A stretch of 33,655 bases of DNA, taken from positions 1 to 33,655 of the forward strand of contig NZ_SLVX01000035.1 of NCBI RefSeq assembly GCF_004341885.1, read 5' to 3'. Position 1 is the first letter of the stretch. Each line of letters begins with the position of its first letter. Origin of the DNA: Shinella granuli (lineage in GTDB: Bacteria; Pseudomonadota; Alphaproteobacteria; Rhizobiales; Rhizobiaceae). This document shows positions 17,279-24,966 of the stretch, one piece after another. A model generated the notes under the pieces. That model did no database searches. It had not been told where the DNA came from and worked only from the letters and a program-made list of their open reading frames with translations. The position numbers were made by a program, and so were the translations under genes.

Positions 17279-18106
17279 ATGTTTCGTTCAGCCTTTGTCG
17301 CGGCCCTGACGGCCGGGGCATGCTTCGCCGGCAGCGGCGTTCCGAGCGCCTTTGCCACGCCGGCGACCGGGCTTGCGCCGCACCGCGCCGTCTATGACCT
17401 CAAGCTGAAGGACGCGACCGAGCGCTCCGGCATCGCCGGCATGTACGGCCGCATGGTCTACGAGTTCAACGGCAGCCCGTGCGACGGCTACACGGTGAGC
17501 TTCCGCTTCGTCACGCAGGTCAATACCGGCGAGGAAACGCGCCTCACCGACCAGCAGACGACCACCTACGAGGACCTGAAGAACGGCAGCTTCCGCTTCC
17601 TCACCCGCTCCTTCACCGACGAGAAGCTGGACAAGGAGGTGCGCGGCACGGCGCGCGAGGACAAGGAAGGCGTCAGCGTCGATCTCACCGCGCCGGACAC
17701 GAAGCAGGTGGAGCTTGCCGCAAGCCGTTTCCCGACCGAGCACATGCTCGACGTCATCGAACACGCCAGGAAGGGCGAGCGCTTCTTCGAGGCGCGCCTC
17801 TTCGACGGCTCGGACGCCGGCGACAAGACGCTGATGACGACCGCCGTCGTCGGCAAGAAGGAAATGCCCAAGGCGGGCGACCCGGATGCCGACAAGGCCG
17901 GCAGCTTCTCCAAGGAAGCGTTCTGGCCGGTGTCGATCGCCTATTACAACGATACGAGCGAAGGCGACGCGCTGCCGGTCTACCGCATGTCCTTCAAGCT
18001 CTACGAGAATGGAATCACCCGTGACCTCACCATGGACTACGGTGAGTTCGTGCTGAGCGGGAAGCTTGCCAAGCTTGAGATGTTCAAGCCGCAGGAATGC
18101 AAATAG
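17279..18106 (+). CDS. eipB: EipB-like periplasmic envelope integrity protein (DUF1849)
   Basis: The 275-residue precursor has a signal peptide (MFRSAFVAALTAGACFAGSG, then a likely cleavage after AFA) and a DUF1849 body beginning PHRAVYDLKLKDATERSGI. Its mature-region cysteines at positions 68 (GSPCDG) and 274 (QECK, one residue from the end) match the disulfide pair of Brucella EipB, a periplasmic beta-spiral protein needed for envelope integrity. CAGGAGG precedes the chosen ATG with good spacing; a longer frame from 17216 would spoil the signal peptide. It is divergent from ridA and upstream of the translation/envelope cluster. Confidence 0.9.
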   Translation: MFRSAFVAALTAGACFAGSGVPSAFATPATGLAPHRAVYDLKLKDATERSGIAGMYGRMVYEFNGSPCDGYTVSFRFVTQVNTGEETRLTDQQTTTYEDLKNGSFRFLTRSFTDEKLDKEVRGTAREDKEGVSVDLTAPDTKQVELAASRFPTEHMLDVIEHARKGERFFEARLFDGSDAGDKTLMTTAVVGKKEMPKAGDPDADKAGSFSKEAFWPVSIAYYNDTSEGDALPVYRMSFKLYENGITRDLTMDYGEFVLSGKLAKLEMFKPQECK

Positions 18107-18138
18107 GGCGGTGGGCGAAGGACGTCCGCTCAACCTCT

Positions 18139-18234
18139 CCTCCGTCATGGTCGGGCTTGACCCGACCATCCACGCCGCGGGCGCCAGGTACGGATCCTCG
18201 GGTCGAGCCCGAGGATGACGACAGTGGATGGGCG
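18139..18234. repeat. Two-hairpin intergenic repeat (RIME-like), copy 2, inverted
   Basis: This is the reverse-orientation copy of the element at 12888-12984. Its hairpins are ATGGTCGGG/CCCGACCAT and ATCCTCGGG/CCCGAGGAT (18194-18216), again with five-base loops. Relative to copy 1, the innermost pair of the second hairpin has changed from C-G to G-C on both arms, so pairing is kept. Confidence 0.8.
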
Positions 18235-18288
18235 GCGTTCGTTGTCGATGTGGCCTCTTTGAAGACGCAAAAGGGGCGCCGACTACCG

Positions 18289-18350
18289 GGCAAATGCCAA
18301 GGGCAATGTCCTGCATACCCACTTTTTTACCCCGCTGCCCTTGATTTGCC
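18289..18350 (+). promoter_or_regulatory. Long hairpin upstream of rpsB
   Basis: GGCAAAT (18289-18295) and CAAGGGCA (18298-18305), split by a two-base bulge, pair with TGCCCTTG and ATTTGCC (18336-18350) around a 30-base loop containing a six-T run. It may be part of an S2 autoregulatory leader, an upstream terminator, or an operator. The pairing is seen; the role is inferred. Confidence 0.5.
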
Positions 18351-18492
18351 GGGAAACTGCGGTTAAGGGGCAGCCATTCCACACGTGAGGCATGGGATTG
18401 TCCGGGAGAAATCCGGGCGGTTCCGCCGGTGGCGTTTCCGAAGGAAGCGCTGATCGCCTTGCGGAGGTTCAACCGGAAAAGGATGACAAGGC

Positions 18493-19254
18493 ATGGCATT
18501 GCCCGATTTCTCTATGCGCCAGCTCCTGGAAGCCGGCGTTCACTTCGGCCACCAGACCCACCGCTGGAACCCGAAGATGAAGCCGTATATCTTCGGCGAC
18601 CGCAACAACGTTCACATCATCGACCTGGCACAGACCGTTCCGCTCTTGTCGCGCGCCCTTCAGGTCGTGTCCGACACCGTTGCCGGCGGCGGCCGCGTGC
18701 TCTTCGTCGGCACCAAGCGCCAGGCGTCCGACATCATCGCCGATGCCGCCAAGCGTTCGGCCCAGTACTACGTCAACGCCCGCTGGCTCGGCGGCATGCT
18801 GACGAACTGGAAGACCATCTCCAACTCGATCCAGCGCCTGCGCAAGCTCGACGAGATCCTGTCCTCGGAAGGCTCCGGCTATTCCAAGAAGGAACGCCTC
18901 AACCTCGAGCGCGAACGCGAGAAGCTTGAAAAGGCCCTCGGCGGTATCCGCGACATGGGCGGCACGCCGGACCTGATGTTCATCATCGACACCAACAAGG
19001 AATCGATCGCGATCCAGGAAGCCAAGCGTCTCGGCATCCCGGTCGTCGCCATCATCGATTCGAACTGCGACCCGGACCCGATCGACTTCCCGATCCCCGG
19101 CAACGACGACGCCTCGCGCGCCATCGCCCTCTACTGCGACCTGATCGCGCGCGCCGCCATCGACGGCATCGCCCGCCAGCAGGGCGCATCGGGCCGTGAC
19201 CTCGGCGCGTCCGCCGAGGTTCCGGTCGAGCCGGCTCTCGAAGCCGAAGCGTAA
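18493..19254 (+). CDS. rpsB: 30S ribosomal protein S2
   Basis: This is a structural protein of the small ribosomal subunit. The 253-residue product begins [20 protein letters not shown], the S2 N-terminal signature with [13 protein letters not shown], and carries [15 protein letters not shown], then [12 protein letters not shown], and later [27 protein letters not shown]. The ending is Ala/Glu-rich. Strong use of C-ending codons fits high expression. It is the first gene of the rpsB-tsf-pyrH-frr cluster and is followed by a perfect hairpin, so tsf expression may be partly uncoupled. Confidence 0.98.
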   Translation: MALPDFSMRQLLEAGVHFGHQTHRWNPKMKPYIFGDRNNVHIIDLAQTVPLLSRALQVVSDTVAGGGRVLFVGTKRQASDIIADAAKRSAQYYVNARWLGGMLTNWKTISNSIQRLRKLDEILSSEGSGYSKKERLNLEREREKLEKALGGIRDMGGTPDLMFIIDTNKESIAIQEAKRLGIPVVAIIDSNCDPDPIDFPIPGNDDASRAIALYCDLIARAAIDGIARQQGASGRDLGASAEVPVEPALEAEA

Positions 19255-19297
19255 GGCCGAGGTCGGAGCGAGGTTTCGTTCCTGCTTTCCTATCCAA

Positions 19298-19328
19298 CCG
19301 AGGCCAGAGAGACGATCCCTGGCCTCGG
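19298..19328 (+). terminator. Terminator or attenuator between rpsB and tsf
   Basis: CCGAGGCCAG pairs perfectly with CTGGCCTCGG (10 bp) around an 11-base loop, 43 bases after the rpsB stop, and is followed by CTTGTTTG. It probably lowers or ends rpsB transcription before tsf. Confidence 0.75.
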
Positions 19329-19341
19329 CTTGTTTGAAGAC

Positions 19342-19466
19342 CCTGTCTGCCACGATCCCCAAGGATCGCTTTTGCGGCGACAGGTCCGAGGTGATCTTCA
19401 TCACCCTGTCACACTTCCGGGTACATTCGTTCCCAAAACCTTGAGTTCGCCGAGGTTTTCCGGCGA
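19342..19466 (+). promoter_or_regulatory. Structured tsf leader
   Basis: Three further inverted repeats lie between the rpsB terminator and tsf. The first is an outer CCTGTC/GACAGG (19342-19384) enclosing CGATCC/GGATCG (19353-19368). The second is GGTGAT/ATCACC with a CTTC loop (19390-19405). The third is TCGCCG/CGGCGA (19447-19466). They may form a folded 5' leader; no promoter was identified with confidence. Confidence 0.45.
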
Positions 19467-19496
19467 CACGCAACAAGAACCGACAAGAGGCTCACA

Positions 19497-20423
19497 ATGG
19501 CTGAAATCACCGCTGCACTGGTGAAGGAACTGCGCGAAAAGTCCGGCGCAGGCATGATGGACTGCAAGAAGGCGCTGGCGGAAAACAACGGCGACATCGA
19601 AGCGGCAATCGACTGGCTGCGCGCCAAGGGCATCGCCAAGGCCGACAAGAAGTCGGGCCGCACCGCAGCCGAAGGCCTGATCGGCATCGCCAGCGCCGGC
19701 ACCAAGGCCGTCGTCGTCGAGATCAACTCCGAAACCGACTTCGTTGCCCGCAACGATGCCTTCCAGTCCATGGTTCGCGGCGTTGCCGACGTGGCGCTGA
19801 CCACCGATGGCACCGTCGAAGCCGTTGGCGCCGCCACCTACCCGGCAACCGGCAAGTCGGTCACCGATACGATCAAGGACGCCGTCGCCACCATCGGCGA
19901 GAACATGAACCTGCGCCGCTCGGTCCTGCTGTCGGTCGAGGATGGCGTCGTCGCGACCTACATCCACAATGCCGCCGCCGACCGTCTCGGCAAGCTCGGC
20001 GTTCTCGTCGCGCTGAAGTCGACCGGCGACAAGGAAGCCCTGAACGCCATCGGCCGCCAGGTCGCCATGCACGTCGCCGCCACCGCGCCGCTCGCCATCC
20101 GCGCCGAAGAAGTCGACGCTGCCGTCGCCGAGCGTGAACGCAACGTCTTCATCGAGCAGTCGCGCGCCTCCGGCAAGCCGGACGCCATCATCGAGAAGAT
20201 GGTCGAAGGCCGCATGCGCAAGTTCTTCGAGGAAGTCGCCCTGCTGTCGCAGGCCTTCGTCATGAACCCCGACCTCACGGTCGGCGCCGCCGTCAAGGAA
20301 GCGGAAAAGACCGTCGGCGCGCCGATCGAAGTCGTCGGCATGGCCCGCCTGCTGCTCGGCGAAGGCGTTGAGAAGGAAGAAACCGACTTCGCTGCCGAAG
20401 TCGCAGCCGTCGCCAAGGGCTGA
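19497..20423 (+). CDS. tsf: Elongation factor Ts
   Basis: EF-Ts is the nucleotide exchange factor that recharges EF-Tu with GTP in the cytoplasm. The 308-residue product has the N-terminal UBA-like segment with the family signature [19 protein letters not shown]. It also has the core motif [13 protein letters not shown] and a duplicated dimerisation/core region up to the C-terminal helical part ([18 protein letters not shown]). The ATG at 19497 lies eight bases after AAGAGG. A strong terminator follows, separating it from pyrH. Confidence 0.98.
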   Translation: MAEITAALVKELREKSGAGMMDCKKALAENNGDIEAAIDWLRAKGIAKADKKSGRTAAEGLIGIASAGTKAVVVEINSETDFVARNDAFQSMVRGVADVALTTDGTVEAVGAATYPATGKSVTDTIKDAVATIGENMNLRRSVLLSVEDGVVATYIHNAAADRLGKLGVLVALKSTGDKEALNAIGRQVAMHVAATAPLAIRAEEVDAAVAERERNVFIEQSRASGKPDAIIEKMVEGRMRKFFEEVALLSQAFVMNPDLTVGAAVKEAEKTVGAPIEVVGMARLLLGEGVEKEETDFAAEVAAVAKG

Positions 20424-20451
20424 TTTCTTAATCCCGTTAGGGAAAAGAACG

Positions 20452-20477
20452 GGGCGCCGCGTGACAACGCGGCGCCC
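20452..20477 (+). terminator. Terminator after tsf
   Basis: GGGCGCCGCG pairs perfectly with CGCGGCGCCC (10 bp) around TGACAA, 28 bases after the tsf stop. The tail is short (TTCGTGT). It implies that pyrH has a separate promoter in the 186-base gap, which I could not pinpoint. Confidence 0.8.
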
Positions 20478-20609
20478 TTCGTGTATCCGGCTTGCCGAAA
20501 TGCCTGCCCCGAAATTCTCAAGCGGCGATGGCTGCCCTCAAGCGGGACCGCCCCCGGTTCCGCCCGGCTGCCGGTTCGGGAGAGCAGGCGCACGAGTTCA
20601 GGAGCGATC

Positions 20610-21332
20610 ATGACGGCCAAGCCAATCTACAAACGTGTTCTGTTGAAAGCCTCCGGCGAAGCGCTGATGGGCTCGCAGGGCTTCGGCATCGACGTGGCGG
20701 TCGCCGACCGCATCGCCTCCGACATCGCCGAGGCCCGCGCGCTCGGCGTGGAGGTCGGCGTCGTCGTCGGCGGCGGCAACATCTTCCGCGGCGTCGCTGT
20801 CGCCTCCAAGGGGGGCGATCGCGTCACCGGCGACCACATGGGCATGCTGGCGACCGTCATCAACGCCCTGGCGCTGGCCACCTCGCTGCGCAAGCTCGAC
20901 ATCGACACCGTCGTCCTCTCGGCGATCGCCATGCCGGAGATCTGCGAGAGCTTCTCCCAGCGCGCGACGCTTCATCACCTCTCGCTCGGCCGTGTGGTGA
21001 TCTTCGCCGGCGGCACGGGCAACCCGTTCTTCACGACCGATTCGGCCGCCGCGCTGCGCGCCGCCGAAATGGGCGCCGAGGCGATCTTCAAGGGCACGCA
21101 GGTCGACGGCATCTATTCGGCCGATCCGAAGAAGGACCCGACCGCCACCCGTTTCGACCACCTGAGCCACAGCGAAGTCCTGGAAAAGGGCCTTGCCGTC
21201 ATGGACGTCGCTGCCGTCGCGCTGGCGCGTGAAAACCATATTCCGATCATCGTCTTCTCCATCCATGAAAAAGGCGGCTTTGCCGAAATATTGACCGGTG
21301 GCGGACGCGGGACCATCGTAACCGACAACTGA
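20610..21332 (+). CDS. pyrH: Uridylate kinase (UMP kinase)
   Basis: This enzyme phosphorylates UMP to UDP and so supplies UTP for RNA and UDP-sugars, including those used by the lpx genes downstream. The 240-residue amino-acid-kinase-fold protein has KRVLLKASGEAL at the phosphate-binding N-terminus, VVVGGGNIFRG, and GTGNPFFTTDSAAALRAAEMGAE. CAGGAG precedes the ATG that gives MTAKPIYKR. Upstream in-frame ATGs (20481 on) would add 43 residues unlike the family. It is followed after 57 bases by frr. Confidence 0.97.
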   Translation: MTAKPIYKRVLLKASGEALMGSQGFGIDVAVADRIASDIAEARALGVEVGVVVGGGNIFRGVAVASKGGDRVTGDHMGMLATVINALALATSLRKLDIDTVVLSAIAMPEICESFSQRATLHHLSLGRVVIFAGGTGNPFFTTDSAAALRAAEMGAEAIFKGTQVDGIYSADPKKDPTATRFDHLSHSEVLEKGLAVMDVAAVALARENHIPIIVFSIHEKGGFAEILTGGGRGTIVTDN

Positions 21333-21344
21333 TTCTTGAGGCGC

Positions 21345-21361
21345 GCACGCGGAGCGCGTGC
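21345..21361 (+). other. Short GC hairpin between pyrH and frr
   Basis: GCACGCG and CGCGTGC form a perfect 7-bp stem with a three-base loop. There is no T tract, so it is more likely an intercistronic mRNA structure than a terminator. Confidence 0.45.
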
Positions 21362-21389
21362 AGCCGCTCTATGAAAACGGGAGCATCCG

Positions 21390-21950
21390 ATGAGTGAAGG
21401 TATTGACCTGAAGGAACTGAAGCGTCGCATGGACGGCGCGATCACCGCATTCAAGAACGACATCGCGTCGCTGCGCACCGGCCGCGCCTCGGCCAACGTG
21501 CTCGATCCGGTGCAGGTCGAGGCCTATGGGTCGCGCGTGCCGCTGAACCAGGTCGCCAACATCTCCGTTCCCGAGCCCCGCATGCTGTCGGTCTCCGTCT
21601 GGGACAAGGGCATGGTCGGCGCCGTCGAGCGCGGCATCCGCGAATCCAATCTCGGCCTCAACCCGATCATCGACGGCCAGAATCTGCGCATTCCGCTGCC
21701 GGAGCTCAACGAGGAGCGCCGCAAGTCGCTCGTCAAGGTCGCCCATGACTATGCCGAAAAGGCCAAGGTCGCGATCCGCCATGTGCGCCGCGACGGCATG
21801 GACGACCTCAAGAAAGCCGAAAAGGATGGCGATATCGGGCAGGACCTCTCCCGCAGCCAGTCCGAAAAGGTGCAGAAGATGACGGACGAGACGATTTTGG
21901 ACGTCGATCGCTTGCTTGCCGAGAAGGAAAAGGAAATCATGCAGGTCTAG
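21390..21950 (+). CDS. frr: Ribosome recycling factor
   Basis: RRF, with EF-G, splits the post-termination ribosome. The 186-residue product has the family length and layout: an N-terminal helix ([34 protein letters not shown]), a beta domain ([17 protein letters not shown]), and a C-terminal three-helix bundle segment including [20 protein letters not shown]. The ATG giving [10 protein letters not shown] is preceded by GGGAG. It sits between pyrH and uppS, the order found in most proteobacteria apart from dxr, which is absent here. Confidence 0.98.
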   Translation: MSEGIDLKELKRRMDGAITAFKNDIASLRTGRASANVLDPVQVEAYGSRVPLNQVANISVPEPRMLSVSVWDKGMVGAVERGIRESNLGLNPIIDGQNLRIPLPELNEERRKSLVKVAHDYAEKAKVAIRHVRRDGMDDLKKAEKDGDIGQDLSRSQSEKVQKMTDETILDVDRLLAEKEKEIMQV

Positions 21951-21992
21951 GGCTCCGGCCACCTGCCTCCGTTCCTCCTTTCCGGATCGTTC

Positions 21993-22739
21993 ATGAACCA
22001 GCTCTCGCCCAGCACCGCACCGGCACACGTCGCCATCATCATGGATGGCAACGGACGCTGGGCGAATGCACGCGGCCTGCCGCGCGCCATGGGGCACCGC
22101 AAGGGTGTCGAAGCGGTGCGCGAGGCCGTGCGCACGGCCGCCGAATGCGGCGTCTCCTACCTCACGCTCTTCGCCTTCTCCTCGGAAAACTGGAGCCGGC
22201 CCGAGAGCGAGATCTCCGACCTGATGGGGTTGCTGAAGACCTTCATCCGGCGCGATCTTGCGATCCTCCACCGCGAGAACGTGCGCATCCGCGTCATCGG
22301 CGACAAGTCGAACCTTTCGAGCGACATCCTGCCGTTGCTGCTGGAGGCCGAGGATACGACCCGGGCAAACACCGGCATCACCCTCGTCATCGCCTTCAAT
22401 TACGGCGCGCGCGACGAGATCGCCCGTGCCATGCGCCGGCTTGCGGCCGATGTCGCCGCCGGCCGCCTCGATCCTTCCGAGATCACCCCGGACCGTATCG
22501 GCGCCTCGCTCGACACATCGGGCATTCCCGACCCCGACCTCATCATCCGCACCAGCGGCGAGGAACGGCTGTCCAACTTCCTGCTCTGGCAGGCGGCCTA
22601 TGCGGAACTGATGTTCATTCCCGAATTCTGGCCCGATTTTTCGCGCGACACCTTTGTCGCCGCGCTGTCGCGCTATGCCATGCGCGAGCGCCGCTTCGGC
22701 GGCCTGCAGGCGGCAAAGACGCTTGCGGTGGGGTCGTGA
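21993..22739 (+). CDS. uppS: Undecaprenyl diphosphate synthase
   Basis: This cis-prenyltransferase makes the C55 undecaprenyl diphosphate carrier for peptidoglycan and O-antigen synthesis. The 248-residue protein has [10 protein letters not shown] with catalytic Asp18, [13 protein letters not shown], and [21 protein letters not shown] near the C-terminus. The start at 21993 lacks a strong Shine-Dalgarno sequence, but the conserved region begins only 12 residues in. Its stop shares one base with the start of cdsA. Confidence 0.97.
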   Translation: MNQLSPSTAPAHVAIIMDGNGRWANARGLPRAMGHRKGVEAVREAVRTAAECGVSYLTLFAFSSENWSRPESEISDLMGLLKTFIRRDLAILHRENVRIRVIGDKSNLSSDILPLLLEAEDTTRANTGITLVIAFNYGARDEIARAMRRLAADVAAGRLDPSEITPDRIGASLDTSGIPDPDLIIRTSGEERLSNFLLWQAAYAELMFIPEFWPDFSRDTFVAALSRYAMRERRFGGLQAAKTLAVGS

Positions 22740-23572
22740 TGCATAGCGAACTGCGCCTGCGCATCCTCTCCGGCATCGTGCTTGCCGCCGTCGTTCTGGC
22801 CGCGACCTGGCTTGGCGGCCTTGCCTTCCGGCTGCTCGCCTCGGCCATCGCGCTGCTCGTCTACTACGAGTGGTCGACGATCATCCGCCTGCCGGAAACG
22901 GATTTTCGCGCCAACGCCTTCGGCTGGCTGTCGGTCGTGCTCGTGGCGGCGCTGGTGCTCTTCGGCTTCGACGAGCTCGCGCTGCCCGCGCTGATCGGCG
23001 CCACCCTGATCGGCATCGCCTATGCCTTTGCCCTGAAGGGCAGCGGCTGGCTTGCCGGCGGCATCGTCTATTCCGGCCTGACGGCGATCTCGCTCGCCGC
23101 CATCCGCGGCGACACCGGCCATGGCTTTGCCGCCATGCTGTTCATCTTCGCCGTCGTCTGGGCGACGGACATCCTTGCCTATTTCGTCGGCCGGGCGATC
23201 GGCGGGCCGAAGCTCGCCCCGCCCATCTCGCCGGGAAAGACTTGGTCGGGGGCGATCGGCGGGGCGATTTCGGCGGTTATCGCCGGCACGCTCGTACACA
23301 TGATCTTCTTCCCGCTGAACGGCCTGTGGGTGCCGGCGATCGCGCTCGTTCTGTCGGTCTTCAGCCAGGTCGGCGACCTTTTCGAATCCTTCATCAAGCG
23401 CCGTTTCGGCGTGAAGGATTCCAGCCGCCTCATTCCGGGACATGGCGGCGTCATGGACCGGGTCGACGGCCTTGTTTTTGCCTGCTTCGCCGCGTTCCTC
23501 ATTGCGTTTGGCGATGCGATCGTTTCGGGCACCGTCAACACGCCGGCCGGCGTGTTCCTTTTCGGCCCGTAG
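22739..23572 (+). CDS. cdsA: Phosphatidate cytidylyltransferase
   Basis: This membrane enzyme makes CDP-diacylglycerol from CTP and phosphatidic acid, the branch point of phospholipid synthesis. The 277-residue product is highly hydrophobic with about eight spans. It ends in the CDP-diglyceride synthetase signature (SFIKRRFGVKDSSRLIPGHGG, then MDRVDGLVF). The ATG overlaps the uppS stop (TGATG), implying translational coupling. The longer open frame upstream runs through uppS in the wrong frame. Confidence 0.96.
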   Translation: MHSELRLRILSGIVLAAVVLAATWLGGLAFRLLASAIALLVYYEWSTIIRLPETDFRANAFGWLSVVLVAALVLFGFDELALPALIGATLIGIAYAFALKGSGWLAGGIVYSGLTAISLAAIRGDTGHGFAAMLFIFAVVWATDILAYFVGRAIGGPKLAPPISPGKTWSGAIGGAISAVIAGTLVHMIFFPLNGLWVPAIALVLSVFSQVGDLFESFIKRRFGVKDSSRLIPGHGGVMDRVDGLVFACFAAFLIAFGDAIVSGTVNTPAGVFLFGP

Positions 23573-23597
23573 CGGCGACACATTGGGGATTGGGTTC

Positions 23598-24731
23598 ATG
23601 GACATGCTGGCTGGCTCCGTTGGATTCGTGACGGGCTACATCCTTCCCTTCCTGGTCGTGCTGACGCTCATCGTCTTCGTGCACGAGATGGGCCACTACC
23701 TTGCCGGCCGCTGGTCCGGCATCGGCATCACCGCCTTCTCCGTCGGGTTCGGCCCGGAGCTTCTCGGCTTTACCGACCGCCACGGCACGCGCTGGAAGCT
23801 CTCCGCCATTCCGCTCGGCGGCTATGTGAAGTTCCTCGGCGACGACGACCCGGCCTCGATTCCGGACTACAATGCCGTCGCCGCGCTGCCGGAGGATGTG
23901 CGCAAGCGCACCTTCCTCGGCGCCGCGCTCTGGAAACGGGCGGTCACGGTCGCCGCCGGTCCCATCGCCAATTTCATCCTCGCCATCGCCATCTTCGCCG
24001 TGATGTTCTCCATCTACGGCCGCCAGATCGCCGATCCGATCGTCGCGGAGGTGCGGCCGGACAGCGCCGCGCAGGAGGCGGGCGTGCGGCCGGGCGACCT
24101 GCTGGTCGCGCTCGATGGCAACCCGGTCGCGACCTTCGACGACGTGCGCCGCTATGTCAGCGTGCGCCCGGAGCTGACGATCACGGTGACGGTGCGCCGC
24201 GACGGCCAGGACCTCGACCTGCCCATGGTGCCCAAGCGCACCGAGATCACCGACCAGTTCGGCAACAAGATCGAACTCGGCCTGATCGGCATCGTGACCA
24301 ACCAGGAAAGCGGCAATTTCCGCGTCGTGGAATACGGTCCGGTCGAGGCCGTGGGGCAGGGCGCGCTGCAGAGCTGGCACATCGTGACGGGGACGTTCGA
24401 CTATCTGTCCAACCTCGTCATGGGGCGCATGAAGGCCGATCAGCTCGGCGGGCCCATCCGCGTGGCGCAGGCTTCCGGCCAGATGGCGACGCTCGGTGTT
24501 GCCGCCCTGCTGCAGCTTGCCGCCGTTCTGTCTGTTTCCATTGGACTTTTGAACCTGATGCCGGTTCCGGTACTTGATGGCGGCCATCTGATGTTCTATG
24601 CGGTGGAGGCTATCCGGGGCAGGCCTGTCGGGCCCGGGGCGCAGGAGATCGCATTCCGCATCGGCATGGCGCTGGTGCTCATGCTGATGGTTTTCGCGAC
24701 CTGGAACGACATTTCCATGCTCCTCGGCTGA
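23598..24731 (+). CDS. rseP: RseP/MmpA-type site-2 metalloprotease
   Basis: This is an intramembrane zinc protease that makes the second cut in anti-sigma factors or other membrane substrates. The 377-residue protein has the zinc site HEMGH (29-33) in the first span, a single PDZ domain (about 120-220, with EAGVRPGDLLVALDGNPV), and the third metal ligand in NLMPVPVLDGGHL near residue 320. E. coli RseP has two PDZ domains; only one is clear here, like Caulobacter MmpA. It follows cdsA after 25 bases with no dxr in between. Confidence 0.95.
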   Translation: MDMLAGSVGFVTGYILPFLVVLTLIVFVHEMGHYLAGRWSGIGITAFSVGFGPELLGFTDRHGTRWKLSAIPLGGYVKFLGDDDPASIPDYNAVAALPEDVRKRTFLGAALWKRAVTVAAGPIANFILAIAIFAVMFSIYGRQIADPIVAEVRPDSAAQEAGVRPGDLLVALDGNPVATFDDVRRYVSVRPELTITVTVRRDGQDLDLPMVPKRTEITDQFGNKIELGLIGIVTNQESGNFRVVEYGPVEAVGQGALQSWHIVTGTFDYLSNLVMGRMKADQLGGPIRVAQASGQMATLGVAALLQLAAVLSVSIGLLNLMPVPVLDGGHLMFYAVEAIRGRPVGPGAQEIAFRIGMALVLMLMVFATWNDISMLLG

Positions 24732-24800
24732 GGTTTGCCGCATTGCCGGCAGGGAATCAAAAAAAGGGGGCCGCTTACGCTGGGGTAGTCGCGCTAACGC

Positions 24801-24865
24801 TCTGTTTACCGTAATGAAACGGATGTAGTGGCCTTCGGGCCACGGTTGGAATTGAAGTAAACAGA
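24801..24865 (+). promoter_or_regulatory. Nested inverted repeat upstream of bamA
   Basis: An outer perfect 9-bp inverted repeat, TCTGTTTAC (24801-24809) and GTAAACAGA (24857-24865), encloses a central hairpin GTGGCC-TTCG-GGCCAC (24828-24843), a very stable UUCG tetraloop. It lies in the 235-base rseP-bamA gap. It could terminate rseP transcripts, form a folded leader, or present an operator. Confidence 0.5.
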
Positions 24866-24966
24866 AATTAACGCGTGCGCTTGCTTGTATGGCAAAAGCG
24901 GTTAAAACGGCAAACGTGACCGGAGTCGGGCGCGCGCCTGCCGGGACGTTGAAACGAAGGTAAGTA

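Larger units (their letters stand above)
18107..18492 (+). promoter_or_regulatory. eipB-rpsB intergenic region
   Basis: This 386-base gap contains no convincing gene. It holds the second copy of the two-hairpin repeat (18139-18234), then a long imperfect hairpin (18289-18350), and must contain the rpsB promoter. The best promoter-like pair I see is TTGATT (18341) with TTAAGG 16 bases on, which is weak. An AAGG near 18487 can serve as the rpsB ribosome site. Confidence 0.45.
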
